This document shows positions 52,069 through 60,982 of a DNA stretch of 64,000 bases, piece after piece (position 1 is the stretch's first letter; every line of letters starts with the position of its first letter). Where the stretch lies: the NCBI GenBank assembly GCA_021324635.1, contig JAJPIS010000118.1, forward strand, positions 1 to 64,000, read 5' to 3'. Below the pieces are notes generated by a model. It was not told the DNA's origin. It did not search any database and saw only the letters and a program-made list of their open reading frames with translations. The translations under genes were made by a program, and so were the position numbers. The stretch comes from Gemmatimonadota bacterium (GTDB lineage: Bacteria; Gemmatimonadota; Gemmatimonadetes; Gemmatimonadales; Gemmatimonadaceae).

Positions 52069-52432
52069 TAGGGGCGGCATTCATGCCGCCCGCGACCCGC
52101 ATCCCGCACCAATGCCGGGGCGGCCGCGTCCCGCGGCCACCCGTAGGGGCGGCATTCATGCCGCCCGCTGATCGCATCCCACACGGATCCCTGGGCGGTT
52201 CGGAAATGCCGCCCCGGGTGTGGCATTCCGCGTCCGCGCCGGGCGCCATGTATCGCCGCACGCCAACGGCGGCCGCCCGAAATGCCGGGCCAGACATCCG
52301 TGTGGGATGCGGGTCGCGGGCGGCGTGAATGCCGCCCTGGCATCCGTGTGGGATGCGGGTCGCGGGCGGCATGAATGCCGCCCCGGCATCCGTGTGGGAT
52401 GCGGGTCGCGGGCGGCATGAATGCCGCCCCTA
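52069..52432. repeat. REP-like repeat cluster, at least five units (locus 3)
   Basis: Left side: two units reading TAGGGGCGGCATTCATGCCG (52069 and 52144). Right side: three tandem units of about 46 bp in the opposite orientation, each GGCATCCGTGTGGGATGCGG then TCGCGGGCGGC(A/G)TGAATGCCGCC, the last ending CCCCTA (52427-52432). The ends are therefore inverted copies of one another, TAGGGG...CCCCTA. The middle holds diverged units (around 52190-52290). It occupies the divergent gap between the BtuF-like and FadL-like genes and contains no supported gene. The small open frames here are repeat artefacts. Confidence 0.85.
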
Positions 52433-52545
52433 CGGCCCGCGTGTGGGATTGCGTGTCCACGCGATGACGGGTCAGCGGCTATTTACAGGGGGGACGCCTG
52501 CGGGTACGCTTGAGGCCATCTCAAATGTATACCGGAGGCGTCTTC

Positions 52546-53994
52546 ATGATCGACGGGCGTCTGTCGTCCGGCTGGACGTGGCCGGCGGTGGTCGGGGCTC
52601 TGGCGCTCGGTCTCGTGCCGGCCATGAGCGCCGGACAAGGATTCGGACTCAACGATGTCGGGAGCTGCGCGGTCGGACGCGCGTACGCCGCCACCGGGGC
52701 CCCGTGCCAGGACGCGTCGGTCATCTACTGGAACCCAGGGGCCGCGCCCTCGCTGCGGGGCTTCTCGTTCTACGGCGGGGCCGCACCGATCGGCGTCGCC
52801 GGCGGCTTCACGGCCGACACGACCGGCCACCGCTACGCGTCGAACGCGCCGGTCGCGGTCCCGCCGCATGTGTTCGTGAACTACGCGGGACAGCTCGGCG
52901 GCCGCGCGGCCTCGGCCGGGATCGGACTCTACGTGCCGTACGGGCTGACGTCACAATGGCCGGCGAGCTTCCCCGGCCGCTTCGAGGCGCAGAAGGCATC
53001 GCTCCAGACGTTCTACATCCAGCCCAACGTCGCGATCGAGGTCGTGCGCCATGTGCTCACGCTCGGCGGCGGACCGGTGATCGGGCACTCGACCGTGGAG
53101 CTCGACCAGGCGCTCGACCTGGCGGCCGCACCCGTTGCCGCGCCGGGCGTCCCGCCCGGCACCACGTTCGGACTGCTCGGCGTCGCGCCCGGGACGCAGT
53201 TCGGGCTGGCCACGATCACGGGCGGCGCGACCGCCGTCGGCTGGACCGTCGGCGCGATGCTGCACGCCACGTCCGATGTTCAGATCGGCGCGCGCTTCCT
53301 CTCGGCGATGACGTTCCACTACGATGCCGGCACGGCGACGTTCAAGGAGACGCCGACGGGTCTCGTCCTCGCCACCGGCAATCCCGTCGGGCTGCCGCCG
53401 GGTACGCCGGTCGATGCACTGCTCGCCCCACAGTTCGCCGCCGGAGGACCGCTCGGCCGCCAGGGGGCGCGGACGCGCATCGTGCATCCGCTTCAGGCCG
53501 AAGGCGGGATCGGGTACACCGGGCTCCCCGGCACGACGGTCGATCTCGACGTGGCCTACACGGGGTGGCAGTCGTTCGAGACGCTGCCGCTGGTGTTCAC
53601 GGGCCCGGCCGCGCTGGCGGGGCTCAACCGAACCCTGCTCGAGAACTACGGCGACTCGTGGTCGGTCCGGCTCGGCGCCGAGCACCTCTTCGGCGACTCG
53701 GCTCGCGGAATCACCGGGCGCGCCGGGTTCAGCTACGCGACCACGCCCGCGCCGCCGGTGACGGTCACTCCCCTGCTCCCCGACATGAACCGGTTCAACG
53801 GCGCCGTCGGGGTCGGCTTCCCGCTCACGCGCGCCGTCGGGCTGGACGCGGCCTACCTCCACGTCTTCACCCGCGGGCGCCGGGGCCGAATCACCGAGCG
53901 CACGAGCCCCGCCCAGACGGCCGCCGAGCTCAATTCCGGGTTCTACGATCTCGCGGCCAATGTCTTCAGCGCGAGCCTCCGACTCCATCTCTAG
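52546..53994 (+). CDS. FadL/OmpP1-family outer-membrane transporter
   Basis: A 482-aa exported protein; the start follows ACCGGAGG with an 8-base gap. The signal peptide ends near MSAGQGFGLN. Family marks are GFGLNDVGSCAVGRAYAATG and ASVIYWNPGAAPSLRG, the NPA-type motif of FadL, followed by many beta-strands. It probably admits hydrophobic molecules (fatty acids, aromatics) through the outer membrane. 10 bases separate it from the SGNH lipoprotein gene, which could hydrolyse or bind the same substrates. Confidence 0.88.
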   Translation: MIDGRLSSGWTWPAVVGALALGLVPAMSAGQGFGLNDVGSCAVGRAYAATGAPCQDASVIYWNPGAAPSLRGFSFYGGAAPIGVAGGFTADTTGHRYASNAPVAVPPHVFVNYAGQLGGRAASAGIGLYVPYGLTSQWPASFPGRFEAQKASLQTFYIQPNVAIEVVRHVLTLGGGPVIGHSTVELDQALDLAAAPVAAPGVPPGTTFGLLGVAPGTQFGLATITGGATAVGWTVGAMLHATSDVQIGARFLSAMTFHYDAGTATFKETPTGLVLATGNPVGLPPGTPVDALLAPQFAAGGPLGRQGARTRIVHPLQAEGGIGYTGLPGTTVDLDVAYTGWQSFETLPLVFTGPAALAGLNRTLLENYGDSWSVRLGAEHLFGDSARGITGRAGFSYATTPAPPVTVTPLLPDMNRFNGAVGVGFPLTRAVGLDAAYLHVFTRGRRGRITERTSPAQTAAELNSGFYDLAANVFSASLRLHL

Positions 53995-54004
53995 GGAGCT
54001 GCCC

Positions 54005-55219
54005 ATGCGTCTTCCGCGGATCGCGCGCCGGCCGCTGGCCGCGAGCACCCTCCTCGTCATCGCATTCGCGTCCGCATGCGAGCAGAAGGAGCTCGTGAAC
54101 GGCCCGCGACTCACCGGGAAGGACACCCTGTTCGCCAGCTACGTCGCCCTCGGCAACAGCATTACGGCCGGCTTTCAGTCGGGCGGGATCCTCGACACCA
54201 CTCAGGCCGAGAGCTACGCGGCACTGTTCGCCCATCAGGTCGGGACCCGCTACGCCTTCCCGGGGTTCCGGCCGCCGGGCTGCCCGCCGCCGATCGTGAA
54301 CTTCCAGACGGGCGCGCGTCTCGGCGGGGGCACGCCCAGTACCTGCGCGCTGCGTGACCCGTCGAGCGTCACGATGGCCCTCAACAACGTCGCCGTCCCG
54401 GGCGCCGCCGTCATCGACCCGACGTCGCCCCTGAGCCCGAATGGCAACCCGCTGACCACGCTCATCCTCGGCGGGAAGACGCAGGTCCAGCGCGCCCTCG
54501 ATGCGCAGCCGACGTTCGTGAGCATCTGGATCGGGAACAACGACGTCCTCGGTCCCGCGCTCTCGGGCTTCGCCTTCGGCACGCCGACGCCGGTGGACTC
54601 GTTCGGCCTGAGGTACGACGCGATGATGGCGCAGTTGACGTCGGCGCGCAAAGGCCTCACCGGGATCCTGTTCGGAGTCGTGAACGTCACCCAGGTACCG
54701 GCACTCTTCCCGGTCGACAGCCTGATCGCGGATCCGACCTTCAAGGCCGAGTTCAACGCCGCGGTCACCGGCAACCCGGCGACCGACGTGCCCGTCTCCG
54801 GCGATTGCAACGGCGCGCATGCACTCGTGTCGCTCGAGATCATCGCCGCCCTCCAGAGCACGACCCCTGGGCATCCGACGAGCGTGGACTGCGCCACGCA
54901 GGCGCCCTTCACGCTCGACACCGTCAAGCAGGCGATCGTCAGCCAGACGGTGGCGGCGTACAACCAGCACATCAGCACGGCCGCCACGTCGGCGGGCTTC
55001 GCGTTCATCGACGTCAATCCGCTGCTGGCACAGCTCAGGGCGAGAGGGCTGATCGCCGCCCGCCCGGACTTCACGAGCGCGACGGCACCCTTCGGCCCTG
55101 TCTTCACGCTCGACGGTTTCCACCCGTCGGCCCTCGCACAGCAGCTCATCGTCAACGCGATGATCGCGGCGGTCAACACGAAGTACGGCACCGCCATCGA
55201 CACCGTCGCCCATCCCTGA
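54005..55219 (+). CDS. SGNH/GDSL-family hydrolase, lipoprotein
   Basis: A 404-aa protein with a lipobox ending FASAC (Cys25). The catalytic blocks are YVALGNSITAGFQSGG (block I, Ser in GNS), FVSIWIGNNDVLGPA (block III, GNND) and FTLDGFHPSALAQQ (block V, Asp and His), so the triad looks complete. It would be a membrane-anchored esterase or lipase. The ribosome-binding site AGGGAGC lies before the ATG. Translation follows the FadL-like gene closely, suggesting shared use. Confidence 0.9.
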   Translation: MRLPRIARRPLAASTLLVIAFASACEQKELVNGPRLTGKDTLFASYVALGNSITAGFQSGGILDTTQAESYAALFAHQVGTRYAFPGFRPPGCPPPIVNFQTGARLGGGTPSTCALRDPSSVTMALNNVAVPGAAVIDPTSPLSPNGNPLTTLILGGKTQVQRALDAQPTFVSIWIGNNDVLGPALSGFAFGTPTPVDSFGLRYDAMMAQLTSARKGLTGILFGVVNVTQVPALFPVDSLIADPTFKAEFNAAVTGNPATDVPVSGDCNGAHALVSLEIIAALQSTTPGHPTSVDCATQAPFTLDTVKQAIVSQTVAAYNQHISTAATSAGFAFIDVNPLLAQLRARGLIAARPDFTSATAPFGPVFTLDGFHPSALAQQLIVNAMIAAVNTKYGTAIDTVAHP

Positions 55220-55247
55220 GGGGCGACCCCTCGCCCGGTCGCCCTCC
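55218..55247. terminator. Hairpin between converging genes, candidate terminator
   Basis: GAGGGGCGACC (55218-55228) pairs with GGTCGCCCTC (55238-55247) with one bulged G. The stem overlaps the SGNH stop codon. There is no T-run, but the position between converging genes suggests two-way transcript ending. Confidence 0.45.
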
Positions 55248-55261
55248 CCTGGGACGCGCAC

Positions 55262-56314
55262 TTACCGGGGCTCGGCGAGCGGCCGGTGACGGCGCCGCAC
55301 GCCCCACCACAGGGCGAGACCGACGGCCGCGATCGGCACGATGAGCCCCGAGGCGGCGATCGCGGCCGCCATGAGGCCGACGAAGTTCGCCCAGGCATCG
55401 CGAAGCGCGGCGACGATCGGGTTGGCGCCGGGCCGGTTGATGATTGGCACCGGCTCGTACACGGTGATCGTGAGCGTGCTCATCGCGGCGTGCGCGCGCA
55501 GGTAGCGCAGGCGCCCCTCGTACCGCTCCATCTCCTCCCGGACCCGGGCCAGCTCGCGCTCGACATCGAGCACGTCCCTGAGCTTCCCCGCGCGCGTGTC
55601 GAGAATGCGCAGCAGCCGATCCTGCAACCGGCGGTCGTTGTCGATGCGGGCACCGATGTCGACGTACTCCTCGCCGACGTCCTCCGCCTCGACGTTCACC
55701 GACTCCACCGCGCCCAGGGCGGGCAGACCGGCGAGCAGCCGGTCGAAGCTGGGCGACGGCGCCTTGACCTCGAGCGATGCGGTGCGCGCCTGGTCATGCC
55801 CCCCCTGAATGACGCTGTTCGCCACATACCCGCCCACCGCGGCGGCGAGCGCCCGGACCCGACCGGTCGCGCTGTCGAGCGACGGCACCCGGATCGCCGC
55901 CGTGCCCGTCCGGACGATCATCGCGTTGACGCTCCCTCCCAGGGACTCGTCGGCGGGCACGTCGGTGGACGCACCGCCGGCCCGTGCCGCCACCTCGTCG
56001 GCGAACGCGCCGGTGATCGCCGAGGTGACCGCCGCTTTGGCCTGAAGCATCGGGGCGGGCGCCAGCGGCGGCGCGCCCCGGCGGTTCGTCGGCGCGAGCG
56101 CGGGCACGTCGCGTCCCTCGCCCGTGTCCAAGCCCATGTGCCGAACGCCAGGATCGACGCGTCGATATCGCGTGACGAGTGACGTCGGCGAGCGCAGTCC
56201 GTGCAGCATGAGAGGCTGGCGTCCGAAGAGGACGAGGAGCAGGATCACCGCTGCCGTGACCACCACCATCCCTACCGCCGCGCGCTGCGCGGTTCCATAA
56301 ATTCGTGCAGACAT
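55262..56314 (-). CDS. DUF4349-family membrane protein
   Basis: A 350-aa protein with an N-terminal membrane helix (VGMVVVTAAVILLLVLF) and a C-terminal one (FVGLMAAAIAASGLIVPIAA). The periplasmic domain contains AAAVGGYVANSVIQGGHD, TASLEVKAPSPSFDRLLAGL, SVNVEAEDVGEEYVDIGARI and LDVERELARVREEMERYEGR, the last two diagnostic of DUF4349 (coiled coil before the final helix). The function of this family is unknown. Starts 82 bases from the divergent M61 gene. Confidence 0.9.
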   Translation of the reverse strand: MSARIYGTAQRAAVGMVVVTAAVILLLVLFGRQPLMLHGLRSPTSLVTRYRRVDPGVRHMGLDTGEGRDVPALAPTNRRGAPPLAPAPMLQAKAAVTSAITGAFADEVAARAGGASTDVPADESLGGSVNAMIVRTGTAAIRVPSLDSATGRVRALAAAVGGYVANSVIQGGHDQARTASLEVKAPSPSFDRLLAGLPALGAVESVNVEAEDVGEEYVDIGARIDNDRRLQDRLLRILDTRAGKLRDVLDVERELARVREEMERYEGRLRYLRAHAAMSTLTITVYEPVPIINRPGANPIVAALRDAWANFVGLMAAAIAASGLIVPIAAVGLALWWGVRRRHRPLAEPR

Positions 56315-56396
56315 TCGCGCTCGCCTGTGGAAGACACCTGGGAGACGTCGTCCCGCCGGGTTCTTGCACATCCCCTCCCTCGCAGTCCTGAGCCCG

Positions 56397-58289
56397 ATGC
56401 CGGACCCTCGCCCTGAAGCTCACTCCCGCGGCGCAACGCACCCGGCCGACCGGCATGGAGCGGCGCCGCTCCGCGCGATGCTTGTCGCGCTGGTCCTGAC
56501 CCCGTTGGGCGCACCCCGGGCCGGCGCGCAGATCGCCGCCGCGATCTCCGCACCCGTCACCGACCTACGCTACGAGGTGACCGTCGACTCGGCGGCGGTC
56601 GCGTCACGCCACATCCCCGTGGCGGTGACCCTGACGGTCGCCGGGCCCGGACCGGTCGTCCTGTCGCTTCCCGCGTGGACGCCGGGCGCCTACGAGATGG
56701 TCTGGTTCTCCCGATGGGTGTCGGCGTTCGCGCCGACGGCCGCGGACGGTCGCCCGCTGACGTGGGACAAGATGGACTACGAGACCTGGCGGATCGAGCC
56801 CGCGGGGGCCAGATCGATCCGTGTCACCTTCACGTACGAGGCCGACACGCTGGACAACGCGATGGCGTGGACGAGACCGGACTTCGCGCTGTTCAACGGC
56901 ACGAATCTCTTCCTGTACCCGGAAGGGCGGGGGCTCAACTTCCCGGCGACGGTCACGATCCATACGACCCCGGGCTGGCGGGTCGCGACCGGAATGACGC
57001 CGGGCCCCGCACCGGATGGCTACATGGCGCCGACGTACCACGACCTGGTCGACATGCCCTTCTTCGTCGGCCGATTCGATCTCGACAGCGAGCAGGTCGC
57101 GACGCACTGGGTCCGCTACGCGAGCTATCCGGCCGGCATCGTCGCCGGCGAGCGGCGGGCGACCGTGCTGCGATGGCTCGCCCAGGTCATCCCGCCCGAG
57201 GCGGCGGTCTTCGGCGAGATCCCGTGGACGACGTACACCGTCATGCAGGTCACCGACTCCTCGCTCGGAGGCTCCGCGAGCGGACTCGAGCACCAGGACT
57301 CGCACGTCGACGTCGTCGGCGTTCCCGTGCTCGACTACCCGTTCATGCCGGGCCTCTACGCGCACGAGATCTTCCACTCGTGGAACGTCAAGCGCATGCG
57401 CCCGGCCGAGATGGTGCCGTACCGCTACGACGTGCCGCAGCCGACGCCATGGCTGTGGGTGAGCGAAGGGATCACGGACTACTACGCGGACCTCGCCGAA
57501 GTGCGGGGGGGCGTGATTGCCGACACCGGGTTCTATCAGCACGTCGCCGATAAGATCGGCGAGGTGGACGCGGCCCCGCCCGTGGCACTCACGGACGCAT
57601 CCCTGTCGACCTGGGTCCACCCGACGGACGGCACCGGGTACCTCTACTACCCGAAGGGCTCACTGGCCGGCCTGCTGCTCGACATCATCATCCGCGACGC
57701 CAGCGACAACCGCCAATCGCTCGACAGCGTCATGCGCGCGGTGTACGACGGGACCTACAAGCGGCAGCGCGGATTTACCGGCGTCGATTGGTGGGGCGCG
57801 GTCGGTCGCGCGGCCGGCGGGCGCTCGTTCGGGGACTTCATCCACCGCTACATCGATGGACGCGAGCGCTACCCGTACGACTCGATCCTTCCGCTCGCCG
57901 GGCTCCGCCTCGCGACCGACAGCGTGCGCGCACCACGACTGGGCATCGCGACCGAGCTGGACTCGGGCCACGTGCGTGTGGTGCGCGTCGAGCCCGGCTC
58001 CTCGGCGGAGTCCGCGGGCGTGCAGAGCGGGGACGTGCTGGTCTCGGTCGGCGACCTCCCGGTGCTCGCGGCCGACTTCGGCACCCAGTTCCGCGCCCGG
58101 TACGGGGCGGCCGGGACTGCCCAGCCGGCGATGATCCCGTTCATCGTCATGCGGGGCGGGCAGCGGCTCACCCTCCGAGGCCCTCTGCAATTCCGGGTGC
58201 GTGTCGAGACGCGCGTCGTCGCCGACCCGGCGGCCTCACCCAAGGCGATCCGCGTGCGCAACGGGATCCTGCGCGGCACGGCGGGATAG
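56397..58289 (+). CDS. M61 (glycyl aminopeptidase-like) metallopeptidase with PDZ domain
   Basis: A 630-aa exported peptidase. A basic leader is followed by a signal-like helix, RAMLVALVLTPLG, cleaved near AGAQ. LYAHEIFHSWNVKRMRP supplies the zinc HExxH (about 323-327) and WVSEGITDYYADL the third ligand Glu. RVEPGSSAESAGVQSGDVLV is a C-terminal PDZ domain. An upstream TTG (56364) is possible; the ATG at 56397 is used. It starts directly divergent from the DUF4349 gene and is followed, with no gap, by the RDD-SpoIIM gene. Confidence 0.9.
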   Translation: MPDPRPEAHSRGATHPADRHGAAPLRAMLVALVLTPLGAPRAGAQIAAAISAPVTDLRYEVTVDSAAVASRHIPVAVTLTVAGPGPVVLSLPAWTPGAYEMVWFSRWVSAFAPTAADGRPLTWDKMDYETWRIEPAGARSIRVTFTYEADTLDNAMAWTRPDFALFNGTNLFLYPEGRGLNFPATVTIHTTPGWRVATGMTPGPAPDGYMAPTYHDLVDMPFFVGRFDLDSEQVATHWVRYASYPAGIVAGERRATVLRWLAQVIPPEAAVFGEIPWTTYTVMQVTDSSLGGSASGLEHQDSHVDVVGVPVLDYPFMPGLYAHEIFHSWNVKRMRPAEMVPYRYDVPQPTPWLWVSEGITDYYADLAEVRGGVIADTGFYQHVADKIGEVDAAPPVALTDASLSTWVHPTDGTGYLYYPKGSLAGLLLDIIIRDASDNRQSLDSVMRAVYDGTYKRQRGFTGVDWWGAVGRAAGGRSFGDFIHRYIDGRERYPYDSILPLAGLRLATDSVRAPRLGIATELDSGHVRVVRVEPGSSAESAGVQSGDVLVSVGDLPVLAADFGTQFRARYGAAGTAQPAMIPFIVMRGGQRLTLRGPLQFRVRVETRVVADPAASPKAIRVRNGILRGTAG

Positions 58290-60152
58290 GTGGCCGCCGG
58301 CTCGGCACTCGAGCAAGAGGTTGATGTCGAGACCCCCGAGCAGGTGGTGGTCTCGTACACGATCGCCGGCATCGGGACGCGGGTCGCCGCGGCGCTGATC
58401 GACTACGCGATCTGCGCCCTCGGCGCGATCGGCATCGGGTTGGCCGCCCGGCCCTTTCTCGCGCGACGGACCTGGACGTCGGCCTGGATCGTGGCCGGGC
58501 TCATCCTCCTCCAGTTCGTGGTGCTCTGGGGCTACTACGTCCTGTGGGAGGCGCTCTGGGATGGCCAGACGCCAGGGAAGCGACGGCTCGGGCTCCGTGT
58601 CGTCCGCGACGGTGGCTACTCGATCACGTTCGCGGCGTCGGCGGTCCGCAATCTCCTTCGGGTGATCGACCTCCAGCCGCTCCCGACCTACGGGGTCGGT
58701 ATCCTGAGCATCGTGCTCTCCCGTGCAGGCAAGCGGGTCGGCGATATCGCCGCCGGCACGATGGTCGTGAGTGAGCGTGCCGTGGCGGTCGCCGTGGACG
58801 CGCCACCCGGCGCGGTGACCGGCGCGGCGTCCGGCCTGGTCACCGGCTCGGCGGCCGCCCCGCCGACTGCCGGGCAGCCGCTCGCCGGGCCGGCCGGGCC
58901 ACCGCCGGCGACCGCCCTCACCGACGATGAGTTCCACCTTCTCGATCGATTCATCGCCCGGCGCTCGGCGCTCGCATCCGATCGGCGCGCCGCATTCGCG
59001 GCCCAACTCGCCGCGCGGTTCCGGGAGCGGGTGCCGGCACTCACGGGCAGCGATGCGGCGGTGCTCGTCCAACTGCACGCCCAGGAGCAGGCCGCCCGGG
59101 CCCGCGGGGTGGCCGGACGGAGCGACACCGGCGCGGCCCGCGAGCAGCACGCGATCGTGGCGCGTGGCGCGCCGCGCTGGCGGGAGTTCGCCGCCCTCCT
59201 CGCCCAGGCGCAGCGCCGCGGACTCGCGGGGCTGGGCGAGCGCGAGGTGAGCGACTTCGTCTCGCGCTACCGCGAGCTCGCGGGTGACCTGGCGCGGCTC
59301 CAGACGGCCGCCCGCGGACGCCAGGTGGATGCGCTCTTCACGCTGAGCAGACTGGTGGCGGCGGGGCACAATCTGCTCTACCGCGACCGCCGCGTGGGAT
59401 GGCACACGGTCTGGGAGTACATGACCATCGAGGTCCCGCGCGAGATCCGCCGGTCGGCGCTCCCGATCGCGCTCGCCGCGTCGTTGCTCTTCGGGCCCGC
59501 GGCGATCGGCTACGTGGCCGTGGTCACGCACCCCGCGCTCGCGCCGCAGCTCGTCGGGACGGCCATGGTCGACCGCGCCGAGCAGGGGGTGGAGTGGGCA
59601 CGGCGGGGTGAGGGATACATTCCCGATTTCAAGGAGCGCCGCCCGCTCGTCGCGAGCTTCGTCGCGCGCAACAACATCCAGGTCTCGATCATCGCCTTCG
59701 CCGGCGGCCTGCTGGTCGGACTCGGGACGATGGCGGCGCTCGTCTTCAACGGGATCGAGTTCGGGGCCGTCCTCGGGCTGTACCGGAGCAAGGGGATCCT
59801 GTCCCTCATCCTGGCGTTCGTGGCGCCCCACGGCGTGCTCGAGATGAGCGCGATCACGATCGCCGGCGCCGGTGGGCTGCTGTTGGCCTCGGCGATCGTC
59901 CTTCCCGGCGCCACCACCCGGCGCGAGGCGCTCATCGCGCGAGGCCGGCGCGCGATCACCCTGCTGGCCGGCACGGCCCTCCTGCTCCTCGTCGCCGGCG
60001 CGCTGGAGGGCCTCGTCTCCCCGATCCCGTGGTGGACGCTCGGACAGAAGTTGGCCGTGTCGGCGCTGACCGCCGTACTCCTGGCGCTCTACGTCAACAT
60101 GGATCGCGGCCGCACGATCGGCCGCGATGTCGGCGCCCCCCACGCGGCGTGA
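58290..60152 (+). CDS. RDD-family and SpoIIM-like (DUF95) membrane fusion protein
   Basis: A 620-aa protein from a GTG adjoining the M61 stop (TAGGTG). The N-terminal half is an RDD domain: YTIAGIGTRVAAALIDYAIC with its Arg and Asp, then LWDGQTPGKRRLGLRVVRDG. A Pro/Ala-rich linker follows, then a helical region and, from about residue 385, a SpoIIM-like part with NNIQVSIIAFAGGLLVGLGT and FVAPHGVLEMSAITIAGAGG, the conserved H-G-x-x-E motif. About ten membrane helices in total. The RDD and SpoIIM genes are often separate neighbours, and here they are one polypeptide. Confidence 0.88.
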   Translation: MAAGSALEQEVDVETPEQVVVSYTIAGIGTRVAAALIDYAICALGAIGIGLAARPFLARRTWTSAWIVAGLILLQFVVLWGYYVLWEALWDGQTPGKRRLGLRVVRDGGYSITFAASAVRNLLRVIDLQPLPTYGVGILSIVLSRAGKRVGDIAAGTMVVSERAVAVAVDAPPGAVTGAASGLVTGSAAAPPTAGQPLAGPAGPPPATALTDDEFHLLDRFIARRSALASDRRAAFAAQLAARFRERVPALTGSDAAVLVQLHAQEQAARARGVAGRSDTGAAREQHAIVARGAPRWREFAALLAQAQRRGLAGLGEREVSDFVSRYRELAGDLARLQTAARGRQVDALFTLSRLVAAGHNLLYRDRRVGWHTVWEYMTIEVPREIRRSALPIALAASLLFGPAAIGYVAVVTHPALAPQLVGTAMVDRAEQGVEWARRGEGYIPDFKERRPLVASFVARNNIQVSIIAFAGGLLVGLGTMAALVFNGIEFGAVLGLYRSKGILSLILAFVAPHGVLEMSAITIAGAGGLLLASAIVLPGATTRREALIARGRRAITLLAGTALLLLVAGALEGLVSPIPWWTLGQKLAVSALTAVLLALYVNMDRGRTIGRDVGAPHAA

Positions 60153-60162
60153 GTGACCCCGC

Positions 60163-60948
60163 TCATCGGGTGGCGGCCGCCGCGGCCGCGCGCAGGCTAT
60201 CGGGCCCGAGCGCGCGGCGCAGGGCCTCCATGAAGCGCGACCCGGGGTCCGTCTTGGGGGTCAGGTAGGTCGAGTCGCGCTCCGCCCAGAGGCCGGTGCG
60301 GCGAAAGCGGCCGTACTCACAGTGGCCGATGAGATAGCGGATCCCGGGGTGTGCACGCACGAGGTCACGAACCAGCCAGCGGTCGGCGAGGAGCTGGGCA
60401 TGGGTCAGCGCGCCCGAGCGCCCGCCGCCGACGTTCTCGATCCCGATCGCCACCAGGTTGAGGCCGATCACATGCCGGGCCATGAGGGTGTCCGGCACCA
60501 GCCGATAGATCGTGCCGTCACGGTCCACGAGGTAGTGCGAGGAGACGTTGAGGGCGCCGCCGACCGCGATGTCGGACCGCGACGATGGGAGCGAGTCCGG
60601 CACGAAGAGCCGGAGCGCGGAGTCGAGCGTCGGCGTCTCCGTCGCGTGAATCACGATCATCCGCGGGATGATCCGGATCGACGTGGCCGACGGATCGTAG
60701 TGCACTCGGATATACTCGAGCGTCAGCTCGCGCCGCCGCGGCCCGAAGGGGAGGAGTCGCTCCACGATCCGCGGGGTCGTGTGTGCGACCCGGTCCGGCC
60801 GGAGCGGCGGCCTCGGCCACACTCGCGGGGCAGGTCCGGCGGGCACGACGCTCCAGAACGCGATCAGGGTCGCGCACGCCGACCTGGTGCTGGGGCGGAC
60901 GCCGCGGGTCGCGTCTGACGCATGGCGCGGGACAGCGACCAGCCGCAT
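60163..60948 (-). CDS. N-acetylmuramoyl-L-alanine amidase (Amidase_2)
   Basis: A 261-aa probably exported enzyme. IPRMIVIHATETPTLDSALR carries the first zinc His (IHAT), NVSSHYLVDRDGTIYRLVPD the SSHY substrate motif, AIGIENVGGG the catalytic Glu region and IRYLIGHCEYGRFRR the second His. The last ligand is likely the Asp in TPKTDPGSRF (D-P-G), a typical PGRP/AmpD motif. It cuts the lactyl amide bond between MurNAc and L-Ala in peptidoglycan. The N-terminus (ACATLIAFWSVVP) could be a signal peptide after a basic leader. Divergent from the next gene with a 34-base gap. Confidence 0.9.
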   Translation of the reverse strand: MRLVAVPRHASDATRGVRPSTRSACATLIAFWSVVPAGPAPRVWPRPPLRPDRVAHTTPRIVERLLPFGPRRRELTLEYIRVHYDPSATSIRIIPRMIVIHATETPTLDSALRLFVPDSLPSSRSDIAVGGALNVSSHYLVDRDGTIYRLVPDTLMARHVIGLNLVAIGIENVGGGRSGALTHAQLLADRWLVRDLVRAHPGIRYLIGHCEYGRFRRTGLWAERDSTYLTPKTDPGSRFMEALRRALGPDSLRAAAAAATR

Positions 60949-60982
60949 GATTCACTAGTACTCCCGGGGATCGGACTCCGCC

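Noticed and set aside
52290-52432. CRISPR array
   Set aside because: The repeats are tandem and near-identical without unique spacers, and they recur as palindromic units in other gaps; no cas genes are near.
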